Shown here one piece after another: positions 20,869 to 30,868 of a stretch of DNA of 64,000 nucleotides (position 1 is the stretch's first letter; the number at the start of each line of letters is the position of its first letter). The position numbers and the translations under genes are program-made. The notes under the pieces are model-generated. The model worked only from the letters and a program-made list of their open reading frames with translations. It was not told the DNA's origin and ran no database searches. Source of the stretch: Betaproteobacteria bacterium (GTDB lineage Bacteria; Pseudomonadota; Gammaproteobacteria; Burkholderiales; Thiobacillaceae); the NCBI GenBank assembly GCA_016234655.1, contig JACRAU010000004.1:142083-206082 (forward strand), in the 5' to 3' direction.

Positions 20869-22482
20869 ATGAGCGCCACACTCTTCCCGCCCGAACTGGT
20901 CCGCGACGTCGCCCGTCGCCGCACCTTCGCCATCATCTCCCACCCCGACGCGGGCAAGACCACGCTGACGGAAAAGCTGCTGCTGTTCGGCGGCGCCATC
21001 CAGATGGCCGGCACGGTGAAGGCGCGCAAGAGTTCGCGCCACGCCACCTCGGACTGGATGGAGGTGGAAAAACAGCGCGGCATTTCGGTGACCAGCTCGG
21101 TCATGCAGTTCGACTATGCCGGCCACACCATCAACCTGCTCGACACCCCCGGCCACCAGGACTTCTCGGAAGACACCTACCGCGTGCTCACTGCGGTCGA
21201 CGCCGCAGTGATGGTGATCGACGCGGCGAAAGGCGTCGAGGCGCAGACCATCAAGCTGCTCGATGTCTGCCGCCTGCGCAACACGCCGATCATCACCTTC
21301 GTCAACAAGCTCGACCGCGAGGTGAAGCCGACGGTGGAACTGTTGGAAGAGATCGAGTCGGTGCTCAAGATCGACTGCGCCCCGGTGACCTGGCCCATCG
21401 GCATGGGCAAGAGCTTCCGCGGCGTCTACCACCTGCTGCACGACCAGACCATGCTGTTCCAGGCGGGCGAAGAACACGCCGGCGGCGCCACCGAGCTGAT
21501 CGAAGGCCTGAACAATCCGCGCCTGGATGAGATGTTCCCCATGGAAATGGGCGCCACCCGCGACGACGTCGAGCTGATCCAAAGCGCCAGCTCGCCCTTC
21601 GACATCACCGCCTTTCTCGCCGGCCGCCAGACCCCGGTGTTCTTCGGCTCGGGCATCAATAACTTCGGCGTGCGCGAGATTTTGCAGGCCCTGGTCGAAT
21701 GGGCGCCGCCGCCGCAACAGCGCGACGCCGGCAGCCGCATGGTCGAGCCGGCGGAAAAACCGTTCACCGGTTTCGTGTTCAAGATCCAGGCCAACATGGA
21801 CCCCAAGCACCGCGATCGCATCGCCTTTTTCCGCGTCTGCTCGGGCCGCTACTCGCCCGGCATGAAGGTGCAGCACCAGCGCATGGGCCGCGAAATGAAG
21901 CTGGGCAACGCCCTCACTTTCATGGCCAACGAGCGCGTGCACATGGAAGACGCCGTGGCCGGCGACATCATCGGCATCCACAACCACGGCCAGTTGCAGA
22001 TCGGCGACACCCTTACCGAAGGCGAGGCCCTGCACTTCAAGGGCATCCCCTACTTCGCGCCCGAGATGTTCCGCACCGCCCGCCCGCGCGACCCGTTGAA
22101 GAGCAAGCAGTTGCAAAAGGGCCTGAAAGAGCTGGGCGAAGAAGGCGCCATCCAGGTGTTCGAAACCCTGGCCGGCGGCAGCCTGCTGTTGGGCGCCGTG
22201 GGCCAGCTGCAATTCGAAGTGGTGGCCCAGCGCCTGGCCACCGAATACAAGGTCGACGCCGTCTACGAAGGCGCCGACATCTACACCGCCCGCTGGCTGA
22301 GCTTTCCCGACGAGGCCACCCGCCGCCAGTTCGAGAAGGACCAGATGATCCGCATGGGCCAGGACGTGGACGGCAACCCGGTCTATCTCGCCACCAACCG
22401 CTACAACCTGGAACTGCTCATGGAAAAGTGGCCCAAGGTGAAATTCCACGCCACCCGCGAGCACGGGCAGCGGGTGGACTAA
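20869..22482 (+). CDS. prfC: Peptide chain release factor 3
   Basis: [65 protein letters not shown]. Confidence 0.96.
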   Translation: MSATLFPPELVRDVARRRTFAIISHPDAGKTTLTEKLLLFGGAIQMAGTVKARKSSRHATSDWMEVEKQRGISVTSSVMQFDYAGHTINLLDTPGHQDFSEDTYRVLTAVDAAVMVIDAAKGVEAQTIKLLDVCRLRNTPIITFVNKLDREVKPTVELLEEIESVLKIDCAPVTWPIGMGKSFRGVYHLLHDQTMLFQAGEEHAGGATELIEGLNNPRLDEMFPMEMGATRDDVELIQSASSPFDITAFLAGRQTPVFFGSGINNFGVREILQALVEWAPPPQQRDAGSRMVEPAEKPFTGFVFKIQANMDPKHRDRIAFFRVCSGRYSPGMKVQHQRMGREMKLGNALTFMANERVHMEDAVAGDIIGIHNHGQLQIGDTLTEGEALHFKGIPYFAPEMFRTARPRDPLKSKQLQKGLKELGEEGAIQVFETLAGGSLLLGAVGQLQFEVVAQRLATEYKVDAVYEGADIYTARWLSFPDEATRRQFEKDQMIRMGQDVDGNPVYLATNRYNLELLMEKWPKVKFHATREHGQRVD

Positions 22483-22489
22483 ACCGGCC

Positions 22490-22756
22490 ATGGCCGCCGC
22501 GCAGCCCTGGCACATCTACATCCTGCGCTGCGCCGACGGCACCCTTTACACCGGCATCACCACCGACCTGGCCCGGCGGCTGGATGAGCACAACCAAGGC
22601 GGCGCCCTGGGCGCCCGCTACACCCGCAGCCGGCGCCCGGTCGAACTCATCTATTCGGAACAGGCGGACAGCCGGTCGGCCGCCGCCAAGCGCGAAGCCG
22701 CACTCAAGAAGCTGGACCGCACGGCCAAACTGGCCCTCGCACAGCAAACCCCTTAA
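22490..22756 (+). CDS. GIY-YIG nuclease family protein
   Basis: WHIYILRCADGTLYTGITTDLARRLDEHNQGGALGARYTRSRRPVELIYSE. Confidence 0.93.
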   Translation: MAAAQPWHIYILRCADGTLYTGITTDLARRLDEHNQGGALGARYTRSRRPVELIYSEQADSRSAAAKREAALKKLDRTAKLALAQQTP

Positions 22757-22837
22757 CCGTCATTGCGAGCCCGCACAGCGGGCGCGGCAATCCACAACCC
22801 AGGCTTGCTCAATACCCAATACAGTGCTTAAATCAGC

Positions 22838-22849
22838 ACCTAATTAGGT
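22838..22849. promoter_or_regulatory. Perfect 12-bp palindrome ACCTAATTAGGT upstream of toxin-antitoxin pair (candidate operator)
   Basis: Located 14 bp upstream of antitoxin ATG. Confidence 0.45.
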
Positions 22850-22862
22850 ATAGGAAACCACC

Positions 22863-23135
22863 ATGAACATCCTGCCCGCCCAAGAAATCAAGCGCCGCGG
22901 TATCTCCGCCGTCGACGAGGCCCTGGCCCAAGGCCCGGTGCACATCGTCAAGAACAACCGGCCGCAATACGTGGTGCTGACCGAAGAGAACTACCGCGAA
23001 CTATTGGAACTTCAGGAAGAGGCCACCCTGGCGCGCATCAAGGCCTCGCTCGAAGACGCCAAGGCCGGCCGCGTCACCCGCCATGACAGCGTCGATGCCC
23101 TGATGCAACGTCTGGACAGCGTAGCCGCCGAATGA
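22863..23135 (+). CDS. Phd/YefM-type antitoxin
   Basis: MNILPAQEIKRRGISAVDEALAQGPVHIVKNNRPQYVVLTEENYRELLEL. Confidence 0.85.
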   Translation: MNILPAQEIKRRGISAVDEALAQGPVHIVKNNRPQYVVLTEENYRELLELQEEATLARIKASLEDAKAGRVTRHDSVDALMQRLDSVAAE

Positions 23136-23410
23136 GCTACACCCTGGTCACCACGGCCTTCTTCGAGCGCCGTGCCCGCAAGTTTCTGACCAAACACCCC
23201 GACCTGAGGCCGCGCTTCATCCAGACCTTGGAACAACTGCGCAACGACCCTTTCGAACCCAGCCTGAAACTCCACCCGCTCACCGGCAAGCTCCAAGGCA
23301 TGCAAGCGGTGAACCTCACCTACAGCTACCGCATCACCCTCGCCCTGCAAGTCACCGAACACGAAATCCTGCTGCTCGACATCGGCAGCCACGACGAGGT
23401 GTACGGCTAG
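23132..23410 (+). CDS. RelE/YafQ-like mRNA interferase toxin
   Basis: Overlaps antitoxin by 4 nt; FLTKHPDLRPRFIQTLEQLRNDPFEPSLKLHPLTGKLQGMQAVNLTYSYRITLALQ. Confidence 0.85.
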   Translation: MSYTLVTTAFFERRARKFLTKHPDLRPRFIQTLEQLRNDPFEPSLKLHPLTGKLQGMQAVNLTYSYRITLALQVTEHEILLLDIGSHDEVYG

Positions 23411-23411
23411 A

Positions 23412-23467
23412 GAAGCCGCGCTCAAGAAGCGGGACCGGGCCGCCAAACTGGCCCTGGCCCAGCGCTG
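23412..23467 (+). pseudogene. Duplicated 3' end of the GIY-YIG gene
   Basis: EAALKKRDRAAKLALAQR* matches GIY-YIG C-terminus EAALKKLDRTAKLALAQQTP*. Confidence 0.9.
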
Positions 23468-23469
23468 AA

Positions 23470-23928
23470 TTACATCAACACCGGCAACACAAACACCAGG
23501 GCGATATTCAGCAGGCCCAAGGTCAGATTGGTGCCGATAATGCGGCGAATCACCACCAGCACCTCGCCCGCCGTCGGCCAGGCCTCGGCCTTAACCGCCG
23601 CAACGAAGCGGCGATAAGGCACGAAATACACATAGAAGTAGATCGCCGCCATCACATAGCCGATGCCCGCCATCACATGCACATGCTTGGGCACCACGCC
23701 GAAGCCGCCCACTTGGTAAACGATGCCCTGCCCCGTCAGCAATAACAGCACCACCGCCAGCCACACCCAGGGGAAAAAGCGGCCGAACACCCCGGCCCAC
23801 AAGCGCAACCGCACAGGCGGCTCCAACTGCGCCGCCGCCACCGGCCGCAACACCTGATGGGCAAAGAACATGCCGCCCACCCAAACCACCGTGGCCAGCA
23901 CATGCAACATGTAGAGCAGCTTGATCAT
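23470..23928 (-). CDS. CopD-like membrane protein
   Basis: MLHVLATVVWVGGMFFAHQVLRPVA; four predicted hydrophobic helices. Confidence 0.75.
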   Translation of the reverse strand: MIKLLYMLHVLATVVWVGGMFFAHQVLRPVAAAQLEPPVRLRLWAGVFGRFFPWVWLAVVLLLLTGQGIVYQVGGFGVVPKHVHVMAGIGYVMAAIYFYVYFVPYRRFVAAVKAEAWPTAGEVLVVIRRIIGTNLTLGLLNIALVFVLPVLM

Positions 23929-24183
23929 CGGGTGCCTCCGTCAAGGTCGAGCCTGCACTTTAACCGGGCCGGAACAAACCCACCATCCCCGCCAGGCCAT
24001 TGAAATGTTAGGATTCCCAGCGGGAGACACACACATCAATGACGCTCGCAGCCCACGCCCGGGAGAATATCGACAAGCTGCAACAAGCCGCCAGCTGGCC
24101 TGCCTGCCATTCGTGGGAGGCCAACAACCGCCCAATGACGGTGCCCTTCCCTCAATCGCGCCAACTCTGCGATAAACAACACC

Positions 24184-25896
24184 ATGAATTCTGAAGAACA
24201 ACAATTCCTCAACGACCTCGACAAGCGACTGTGGACCATGGCCAACAAGCTGTTGCCCATGCTCGACGCCGCCGTTTACAAACACGTCGTGCTCGGCCTC
24301 ATCTTCCTCAAATACGTGTCGGATTCTTTCAAGGAGCGCCGCGCGGAGCTGTTTGAAGCCTTCGCCAACCCGAATCATGACTACTACCTTGGCGAGGATG
24401 CCCTGGAGCTGATTGAGCAGGAACTCGAATCCCGCGACTACTACACCGAGAAGAACGTCTTCTGGGTGCCGGCGCTGGCGCGCTGGGATTTCCTGCAGGC
24501 CAATGCCAAGGTCGCGGTCGGCACCGTGCTTCAGGTCAAAAACGGCAAGACCGCCGAATACAAATTCAACGGCATCGGCCGCCTGCTCGACGACGCCCTC
24601 GAAGCCGTCGAGAAGGAAAACCCCAAACTCAAGGACGTGCTGGAAAAAGACTACGCCCGCAAGCAGATCGACGCCGCGCTGCCGGGCCTCATCGACCTCA
24701 TCGCCGAAATCCCCTTCCAGCACGGCACGCTCCATGCCAAGGACATCCTCGGCCACGTCTACGAATACTTCCTCGGCGAGTTCGCCATGGCCGAGGGCAA
24801 GAAGGGCGGGCAGTACTACACGCCCAAGAGCATCGTCACCCTCATCGTCGAAATGCTGGAACCCTACCAGGGACGGGTGTACGACCCCTGCTGCGGTTCC
24901 GGCGGCTTCTTCGTGCAGTCGGAAAAGTTCGTCGAAGAGCACGGCGGCCGCATCGGCCAGATCTCCGTCTACGGGCAGGAATCCAATCCCACCACCTGGC
25001 GCCTGGCCTCCATGAACATGGCCATCCGCGGCATGGACTTCGACTTCGGCAAGGAACCCGCCAGCACCTACACCCGCGACCAGCACCCCGACCTGCGCGC
25101 CGACACCATCATGGCCAACCCGCCCTTCAACATGAAGGAGTGGAACGCCGGCGTCAAAGACGACGACCCGCGCTGGAAATACGGCATCCCGCCCGCCGGC
25201 AACGCCAACTTCGCCTGGATGCAGCACATGATCCACCACCTGGCGCCGCACGGCAGCATGGCCCTGCTGCTCGCCAACGGCTCCATGAGCAGCAACACCA
25301 ACAACGAAGGCGAAATCCGCAAGGCGCTGATTGAAGCAGATTTGGTCGAATGCATGGTCGCGCTGCCCGGCCAACTCTTCACCAACACCCAAATCCCCGC
25401 CTGCATCTGGTTCCTCACCAAATCCAAGAACCCCTCGCCCGCAAGCGGGAGAGGGGCAGGGGAGAGGGCAAGCGGCACCCGCGAGCGCAAGGGCGAAACC
25501 CTCTTCATCGACGCTCGCAACCTCGGCTACATGAAAGACCGCGTGCTGCGCGACTTCGCCCCCGCAGACATCCGCAAGATCGCCGACACCTTCCATGCCT
25601 GGAAAACCGTACCCCCCTCTCCCGCAAGCGGGAGAGGGGCTGGGGGAGAGGGTACAGCGGCGTACCAAGACATCCCCGGCTTCTGCAAAGCGGCCAAGCT
25701 CGAAGACATCAAAAAGCACGACTACGTGCTCACACCCGGCCGCTACGTCGGCGCGGCGGAGCAGGAACCCGACGGCGAACCATTCGAAGGCAAGATGGCG
25801 CGACTCACCGCACAGCTGAACGAGCAGTTCGGCGAGAGTGCGCGGCTGGAGGCGGTGATTCACGAGAATCTGGCGAGGCTGGGTTATGGCGGGTGA
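24184..25896 (+). CDS. hsdM: Type I restriction-modification system DNA methyltransferase subunit
   Basis: LDAAVYKHVVLGLIFLKYVSDSF; GGQYYTPKSIVTLIVEML; YDPCCGSGGFFVQSE; IMANPPFNMKEW. Confidence 0.95.
   Translation: MNSEEQQFLNDLDKRLWTMANKLLPMLDAAVYKHVVLGLIFLKYVSDSFKERRAELFEAFANPNHDYYLGEDALELIEQELESRDYYTEKNVFWVPALARWDFLQANAKVAVGTVLQVKNGKTAEYKFNGIGRLLDDALEAVEKENPKLKDVLEKDYARKQIDAALPGLIDLIAEIPFQHGTLHAKDILGHVYEYFLGEFAMAEGKKGGQYYTPKSIVTLIVEMLEPYQGRVYDPCCGSGGFFVQSEKFVEEHGGRIGQISVYGQESNPTTWRLASMNMAIRGMDFDFGKEPASTYTRDQHPDLRADTIMANPPFNMKEWNAGVKDDDPRWKYGIPPAGNANFAWMQHMIHHLAPHGSMALLLANGSMSSNTNNEGEIRKALIEADLVECMVALPGQLFTNTQIPACIWFLTKSKNPSPASGRGAGERASGTRERKGETLFIDARNLGYMKDRVLRDFAPADIRKIADTFHAWKTVPPSPASGRGAGGEGTAAYQDIPGFCKAAKLEDIKKHDYVLTPGRYVGAAEQEPDGEPFEGKMARLTAQLNEQFGESARLEAVIHENLARLGYGG
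25431..25470. repeat. GC-rich palindromic repeat, in frame inside hsdM (copy 1)
   Basis: CCCCTCGCCCGCAAGCGGGAGAGGGGCAGGGGAGAGGGC; translates as PSPASGRGAGERA. Confidence 0.9.
25611..25652. repeat. GC-rich palindromic repeat, in frame inside hsdM (copy 2)
   Basis: CCCCCCTCTCCCGCAAGCGGGAGAGGGGCTGGGGGAGAGGG; translates as PPSPASGRGAGGEG. Confidence 0.9.
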
Positions 25897-27193
25897 GTGG
25901 AAGTCTCAGCCACTCTCCTCGCTCCTTGCTGAAGGGCGCGGGATTTCATACGGCATCGTTCAGCCTGGCACTCATCTGAAAAATGGCGTGCCCATCGTCC
26001 GAGTCGCTGACATTCGAGGTGGCCGCATTGCGACGGATCAGCCGATGAGGGTTGCCCCGGAGATCGAAGCCGCTTATGCGCGTACTCGCTTAAACGGGGG
26101 TGAGTTGCTCTTAACGCTCGTCGGCACTGTAGGGGAAGCGGCTGTAGTTCCACCTGAGATGAAAGGTTGGAATGTTGCTAGAGCTGTCGCAGTTATTCCT
26201 GTCCGAGAAGATGTCGGCGCCTATTGGATAAAGCTCGCGCTTAACGCACCTGAGGCGCGCGAGATGATTTTTGGGCGCTTGAATACAACCGTACAGGCCA
26301 CGCTTAATCTAAAGGATGTTGCGCAACTTCCGATCCTTCTTCCCGACGAAGGGGAACGTGAGCGCATCGCCCACATCCTCGGCACCCTCGACGACAAAAT
26401 CGAACTGAACCGCCGCATGAACGAAACGCTGGAGGCCATCGCGCGGGCGATCTTCAAGTCCTGGTTCGTCGACTTCGATCCCGTCCGCGCCAAAGCCAGC
26501 GGCGAACCGCCCGAATCCATCTGCCGCCGCTTACGGCTAACCCCCGACCTCCTCGCCCTCTTCCCCGACCGCCTCGTCGATTCCGAACTCGGCGAGATTC
26601 CGGAGGGGTGGGAAGTCTCAACCTTGGGCGAACATATCGAGATTTTCGATTCGAAACGCATACCGCTTTCGAATCGAGAACGCGAAGTGCGTAGAGGGCA
26701 ATATCCTTACTATGGCGCGGCCTCGGTAATGGACTACGTCGACGACTATATTTTCGATGGCATCTACGTTCTGATGGGTGAAGACGGTTCCGTTGTCAAC
26801 GAATATGGATCACCTGTAATTCAGTATGTCTGGGGGAAATTCTGGGTTAATAACCACGCGCACGTACTACTGGCGAAGACACCTATGGCGAGCGAGCATC
26901 TTCTTTTGTTGCTCAAGCGGGCCAACATTGCACCTTTTGTGACCGGTGCAGTGCAAGCAAAACTTAGTCAAGGGAATTTAAGACGCATCCCTCTAGTATC
27001 TGCGTCTGCCCGCGTCGTAGAAGAGTTTGCCAAGCTCATAGTCCCGTTCTTCGATTTGATGCGATCGCGAGAAGAGGAAACTCGCACCCTTGCGAATGCG
27101 CGAGATGCGCTCCTCCCCAAACTCCTCTCCGGCGAACTGCGAGTGAAGGACGACAAGGCTGACGTTGCAATGAAAGAGGTTGCTCATGGCTGA
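25886..27193 (+). CDS. hsdS: Type I restriction-modification specificity subunit
   Basis: Two TRD-like halves; [40 protein letters not shown]; ends [17 protein letters not shown]. Confidence 0.93.
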   Translation: MAGEWKSQPLSSLLAEGRGISYGIVQPGTHLKNGVPIVRVADIRGGRIATDQPMRVAPEIEAAYARTRLNGGELLLTLVGTVGEAAVVPPEMKGWNVARAVAVIPVREDVGAYWIKLALNAPEAREMIFGRLNTTVQATLNLKDVAQLPILLPDEGERERIAHILGTLDDKIELNRRMNETLEAIARAIFKSWFVDFDPVRAKASGEPPESICRRLRLTPDLLALFPDRLVDSELGEIPEGWEVSTLGEHIEIFDSKRIPLSNREREVRRGQYPYYGAASVMDYVDDYIFDGIYVLMGEDGSVVNEYGSPVIQYVWGKFWVNNHAHVLLAKTPMASEHLLLLLKRANIAPFVTGAVQAKLSQGNLRRIPLVSASARVVEEFAKLIVPFFDLMRSREEETRTLANARDALLPKLLSGELRVKDDKADVAMKEVAHG

Positions 27194-27632
27194 CATCCAT
27201 CTCACCCAATCTGAAGCCGATGCGTTGATTGCGATGGAGAAGCATCGCCTCGACGATGAACGCTACCATTACCCTACCGCTGGTTCACTGGTGGTGCCGC
27301 TGCAATCGCCGGACAAGCGGGAGCAGTTTCTGCTTGATATCCGCAGGGGACGCATTGATCTGGCCAAAGGAAAATATCAGGCCCGTGCGCGACAGGTGGT
27401 CGTGCTGGTGCGGCTGGATTTTGGCGGTGCCCCGCATCGAAACCCGGACGATCAGGAAATCGGCAGCCCTCATCTGCATGTATACCGTGAGGGCTATGGT
27501 GACAAGTGGGCCTTCCCCGTACCTGCCGAGCATTTCCCGAGGGTGTCCGACCTGTGGGGCACGCTGGAAGACTTTATGCGGTTCTGCCGTGTCACGGTGC
27601 CGCCTTACATTGAGCAAGGGCTGTTCACATGA
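27186..27632 (+). CDS. Hypothetical protein, DUF6978-like, defence-locus cargo
   Basis: Compact ORF overlapping the next gene by 4 nt; family call from memory. Confidence 0.65.
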   Translation: MADIHLTQSEADALIAMEKHRLDDERYHYPTAGSLVVPLQSPDKREQFLLDIRRGRIDLAKGKYQARARQVVVLVRLDFGGAPHRNPDDQEIGSPHLHVYREGYGDKWAFPVPAEHFPRVSDLWGTLEDFMRFCRVTVPPYIEQGLFT

Positions 27633-28393
27633 TTCAGGATGTCCAGAAACTGCTTGATGACTATGTGGCCTGGCTGAGGGACAAAACCCTGCTGCGCGAA
27701 GTGGCGGATTGGGTGGAGATCACGACACCGTATCTGGATCGGCACAACGATTACGTCCAAATCTACGCCAGGAAATCGAATGGCGCATACGTCCTGACGG
27801 ATGACGGCTACACGCTCGAAGACCTGGAACAAAGTGGCTGCAAGCTGAACAGCCCGAAGCGCCAGGAGTTGTTGAAGATGACTCTGAATGGGTTCGGCGT
27901 TCAACTCCACGGAAGCGCGTTGGAAGTCCATGCCACACCGGACAACTTTGCTTTACGCAAGCACAACCTCGTTCAGGCGATGCTGGCCGTGAACGACATG
28001 TTCTATCTGGCCGTGCCGATGGTGGCGAGCCTGTTCTACGAGGATGTGGTGGCGTGGCTCGATTTGCACGATGTTCGCTACACGCCAAAGGTGAAATTTT
28101 CAGGCAAGACTGGTTACGACCATCTGTTCGATTTCGTGATTCCGAAGTCACGCAAACAGCCCGAACGGATTATCCAGACCATCAATCGACCCAATCGTGA
28201 CACTGCCCAAGCGGTTGCATTTGCGTGGATTGACACCAAGGAAGTGCGGCCTCCGGATTCCAGGGCATTTGCCTTGCTGAACGATTCGGAAATCGCGATT
28301 TCGTCCGCCGTTACGGACGCGCTTCAGAATTACGATGTGCGCCCGATTCCGTGGAGCAAGCGGGAAGAGGTCTGGGAGGAGCTGGCGGCGTGA
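27629..28393 (+). CDS. DUF1828 (and possibly DUF1829) domain protein
   Basis: [57 protein letters not shown] is DUF1828-like. Confidence 0.75.
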   Translation: MIQDVQKLLDDYVAWLRDKTLLREVADWVEITTPYLDRHNDYVQIYARKSNGAYVLTDDGYTLEDLEQSGCKLNSPKRQELLKMTLNGFGVQLHGSALEVHATPDNFALRKHNLVQAMLAVNDMFYLAVPMVASLFYEDVVAWLDLHDVRYTPKVKFSGKTGYDHLFDFVIPKSRKQPERIIQTINRPNRDTAQAVAFAWIDTKEVRPPDSRAFALLNDSEIAISSAVTDALQNYDVRPIPWSKREEVWEELAA

Positions 28394-28398
28394 GCGAC

Positions 28399-28470
28399 CT
28401 CCACTCCCTAAACTCCTCTCCGGCGAACTACGCGTGCCAGTCGATGATGAGGCGGTGGAGGTAATGGCAT
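28399..28470 (+). pseudogene. Scar copy of hsdS 3' end
   Basis: [22 protein letters not shown] in frame; matches Hsd[28 protein letters not shown]. Confidence 0.88.
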
Positions 28471-29593
28471 GACCCAACCGGTTTACTACCACCTCGGCAA
28501 ATTTCCGCCTGCGGAACTGGACTGGAAACGATTGATCCCGCTGATCGGCAAAGCCAACGCCGGTCTTGCCCGTTACGACGGGTTGTTGTCGGCGATTCCC
28601 AATGCTGCGGTGCTGCTGTCGCCATTGACCACGCAGGAAGCGGTGCTGTCGTCCAAGATCGAGGGCACCCATGTCACGATGGGCGAGGTGCTGGAACTTG
28701 AAGCGGGCGGCGAGCCGGAGGATGTAACCCAGCCCAAGCGCGACGATGCCGAGGAGATTCTGAATTACCGGATTGCATTGCGCTCTTGCGTGGATGCCTT
28801 GAAGGAGCGCCCGCTATCCCAGCATCTGGTTCGGCAGGCCCACTATCTGCTCATGCAGGGTGTGCGCGGAAAAGAGCAAACGCCGGGGAGTTTTCGCACG
28901 GATCAGAATTGGATCGGCACTAAGGGCTGCCGTATTGAAGAGGCCAGTTTTGTGCCGATTGCACCCGCGCAGCTTGGCTCGGGAATGGATGCTTGGGAAG
29001 CCTATATGAATGGCGATGGCGAACTGGATGCGTTGGTGCAGCTGGCTATCGTGCATGTGGAGTTCGAGGCGCTGCATCCATTTAAGGACGGCAATGGCCG
29101 CTTGGGGCGGATGCTGATTCCGTTATTCCTGTACAAAAAGAAAGTTCTCAGCAGCCCCGATTTTTATATGAGCGGCTATCTGGAGGCGCATCGTGAGATC
29201 TATCAGGAGCGGCTGCGCGCCGTTTCGCGGGATGGCGCGTGGACGGACTGGTGTGCATTCTTCCTGGAGGGGATCGTGGAACAATCCGCCGAGAATGAAC
29301 AGAAGGCGAGAGCCATCCTCGCGCTCTATGAGCAGGTCAAGACCCGAGTTGTTGACCTGACCCATTCGCAGCACGCGATCCGGGCGGTGGATTTTCTGTT
29401 TCAGAGTCCGATATTCAAAGCGCCCGACTTCACCGAAAAATCCGAGATACCCAAGCCGACGGCTGCCCGCATTCTTGCGATGCTGCGAGAGGATGGGTTG
29501 CTTCATGCGCTACGTGAAGGAAGGGGGCGGAGATCAGGGATTTATGCCTTCCGTGAACTGCTGAATGTTGCCGAGGGCCGGCGGATTATTTGA
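28469..29593 (+). CDS. Fic family protein with N-terminal Fic/DOC_N and C-terminal wHTH
   Basis: LSSKIEGTHVTMGEVLELE; HPFKDGNGRLGRMLIPLFL Fic motif; KPTAARILAMLREDGLLHALREGRGRRSGIYAF. Confidence 0.93.
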   Translation: MTQPVYYHLGKFPPAELDWKRLIPLIGKANAGLARYDGLLSAIPNAAVLLSPLTTQEAVLSSKIEGTHVTMGEVLELEAGGEPEDVTQPKRDDAEEILNYRIALRSCVDALKERPLSQHLVRQAHYLLMQGVRGKEQTPGSFRTDQNWIGTKGCRIEEASFVPIAPAQLGSGMDAWEAYMNGDGELDALVQLAIVHVEFEALHPFKDGNGRLGRMLIPLFLYKKKVLSSPDFYMSGYLEAHREIYQERLRAVSRDGAWTDWCAFFLEGIVEQSAENEQKARAILALYEQVKTRVVDLTHSQHAIRAVDFLFQSPIFKAPDFTEKSEIPKPTAARILAMLREDGLLHALREGRGRRSGIYAFRELLNVAEGRRII

Positions 29594-29679
29594 GTCTCAC
29601 GCATGCACTTTTAATCACACAATGTCTCATATTTATTTAAATGTGAGACACAATACGGGGATTGTTTAATGCGTGAGAC
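29594..29679. promoter_or_regulatory. Nested inverted repeats of GTCTCA/TGAGAC motifs
   Basis: Outer GTCTCACGCAT (29594-29604) / ATGCGTGAGAC (29669-29679); inner TGTCTCATATTT...AAATGTGAGACA (29623-29650). Confidence 0.75.
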
Positions 29680-29762
29680 GCAAACTCTGACACCTGGAAA
29701 ACTATTATCTTATTGATATTTAATGACTTGTTTATTTAGACGCAAACCCAGCCGGACGTGAA

Positions 29763-29858
29763 ATGACCGAAGACGACCTCGAACAACTCGCCCAGACCTG
29801 GTTCCAGGACTCCGGTTGGGAATACCGCTTTGGCCCCGATATCGCCCCGGATATGGGC
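29763..29858 (+). pseudogene. Scar copy of hsdR 5' end
   Basis: MTEDDLEQLAQTWFQDSGWEYRFGPDIAPD matches HsdR N-terminus MITEDQLEQLALTWFQDSGWEYRHGPDIAPD. Confidence 0.93.
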
Positions 29859-29878
29859 ACGATTTTGGGGGTGTTGGC

Positions 29879-30868
29879 ATGAGCAGCGGCCTGGGCGAGG
29901 TCATCCTGTATCAGGCCCCCGGAGGCGAAACGCGGCTGGAGGTACGGCTGGAGCATGACACGGTGTGGCTGACACAGACGCAGATGGTGGAGCTGTTCGG
30001 GCGCGACCAATCGGTGATTTCCCGCCATATTGGGAATGCCTTCAAAGAGGGGGAATTGGAACGGGAGAGCAATATGCAAAAAATGCATATTGCAAATTCT
30101 GACAAGCCTGTCGAGTTCTACAATCTCGACGTCATCATCTCGGTAGGCTATCGGGTCAAGTCGCGGCAGGGTACCCGTTTCCGCCAGTGGGCGACCAAGG
30201 TGTTGCGCGAGCACCTAACCCAAGGCTACACGCTGAACCGCCAGCGCTTCGAGCAGAACGCCCGCGAGCTGGAGGCGGCGCTGGCACTGGTGCGCAAGGC
30301 GGCCGCCGGGGAGGCGCTGACCACGGACCAGGGGCGCGGGCTGGTGGATGTGGTGACGCGCTATGCCCAGACCTTTCTGTTGCTGCAACGCTACGACGAG
30401 GGTTTGCTGGCCGAGCCGCAGGTGGCTTCGGGCGGCAGGCTGCCCACGCTGGCCGATGCACATGCCGCCCTGGCCGGGTTGAAGGCCGATCTCATCTCGC
30501 GTGGGGAGGCAACGCAGCTGTTCGCGCAGGAGCGGGGCGATGCCTTCGCCGCCCTGCTCGGTAATCTCGATCAGACGGTGTTCGGCGAACCGGCCTACCC
30601 CAGCGTGGAGGCGAAGGCGGCGCATCTGCTGTATTTCGTCATCAAGAACCATCCGTTCTCGGACGGCAACAAGCGCAGCGCCGCCTTCCTGTTCGTGGAT
30701 TTCTTGAACCGCAATGCCCGCCTGCTGGATGGGGCGGGCAATCCGGTCATCAATGACATCGGGCTGGCGGCATTGGCCCTGTTGGTGGCGGAATCCGACC
30801 CGGCACAGAAAGAGACCATGATCCGGCTTATCATGAACATGCTCGCGGGTGCGACGGATGATCACTGA
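29879..30868 (+). CDS. RhuM family virulence protein with C-terminal Fic/DOC-like domain
   Basis: VRLEHDTVWLTQTQMVELFGRDQSVISRHIGNAFKEGEL; FYNLDVIISVGYRVKSRQGTRFRQWATKVLREHLTQGYTLN; HPFSDGNKRSAAFLFVDFL. Confidence 0.92.
   Translation: MSSGLGEVILYQAPGGETRLEVRLEHDTVWLTQTQMVELFGRDQSVISRHIGNAFKEGELERESNMQKMHIANSDKPVEFYNLDVIISVGYRVKSRQGTRFRQWATKVLREHLTQGYTLNRQRFEQNARELEAALALVRKAAAGEALTTDQGRGLVDVVTRYAQTFLLLQRYDEGLLAEPQVASGGRLPTLADAHAALAGLKADLISRGEATQLFAQERGDAFAALLGNLDQTVFGEPAYPSVEAKAAHLLYFVIKNHPFSDGNKRSAAFLFVDFLNRNARLLDGAGNPVINDIGLAALALLVAESDPAQKETMIRLIMNMLAGATDDH

Noticed and set aside
20806-22515. 569-aa minus-strand ORF opposite prfC
   Set aside because: Shadow ORF of prfC.
23941-25863. 640-aa minus-strand ORF opposite hsdM
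   Set aside because: Shadow ORF; hsdM on the plus strand has clear family motifs.
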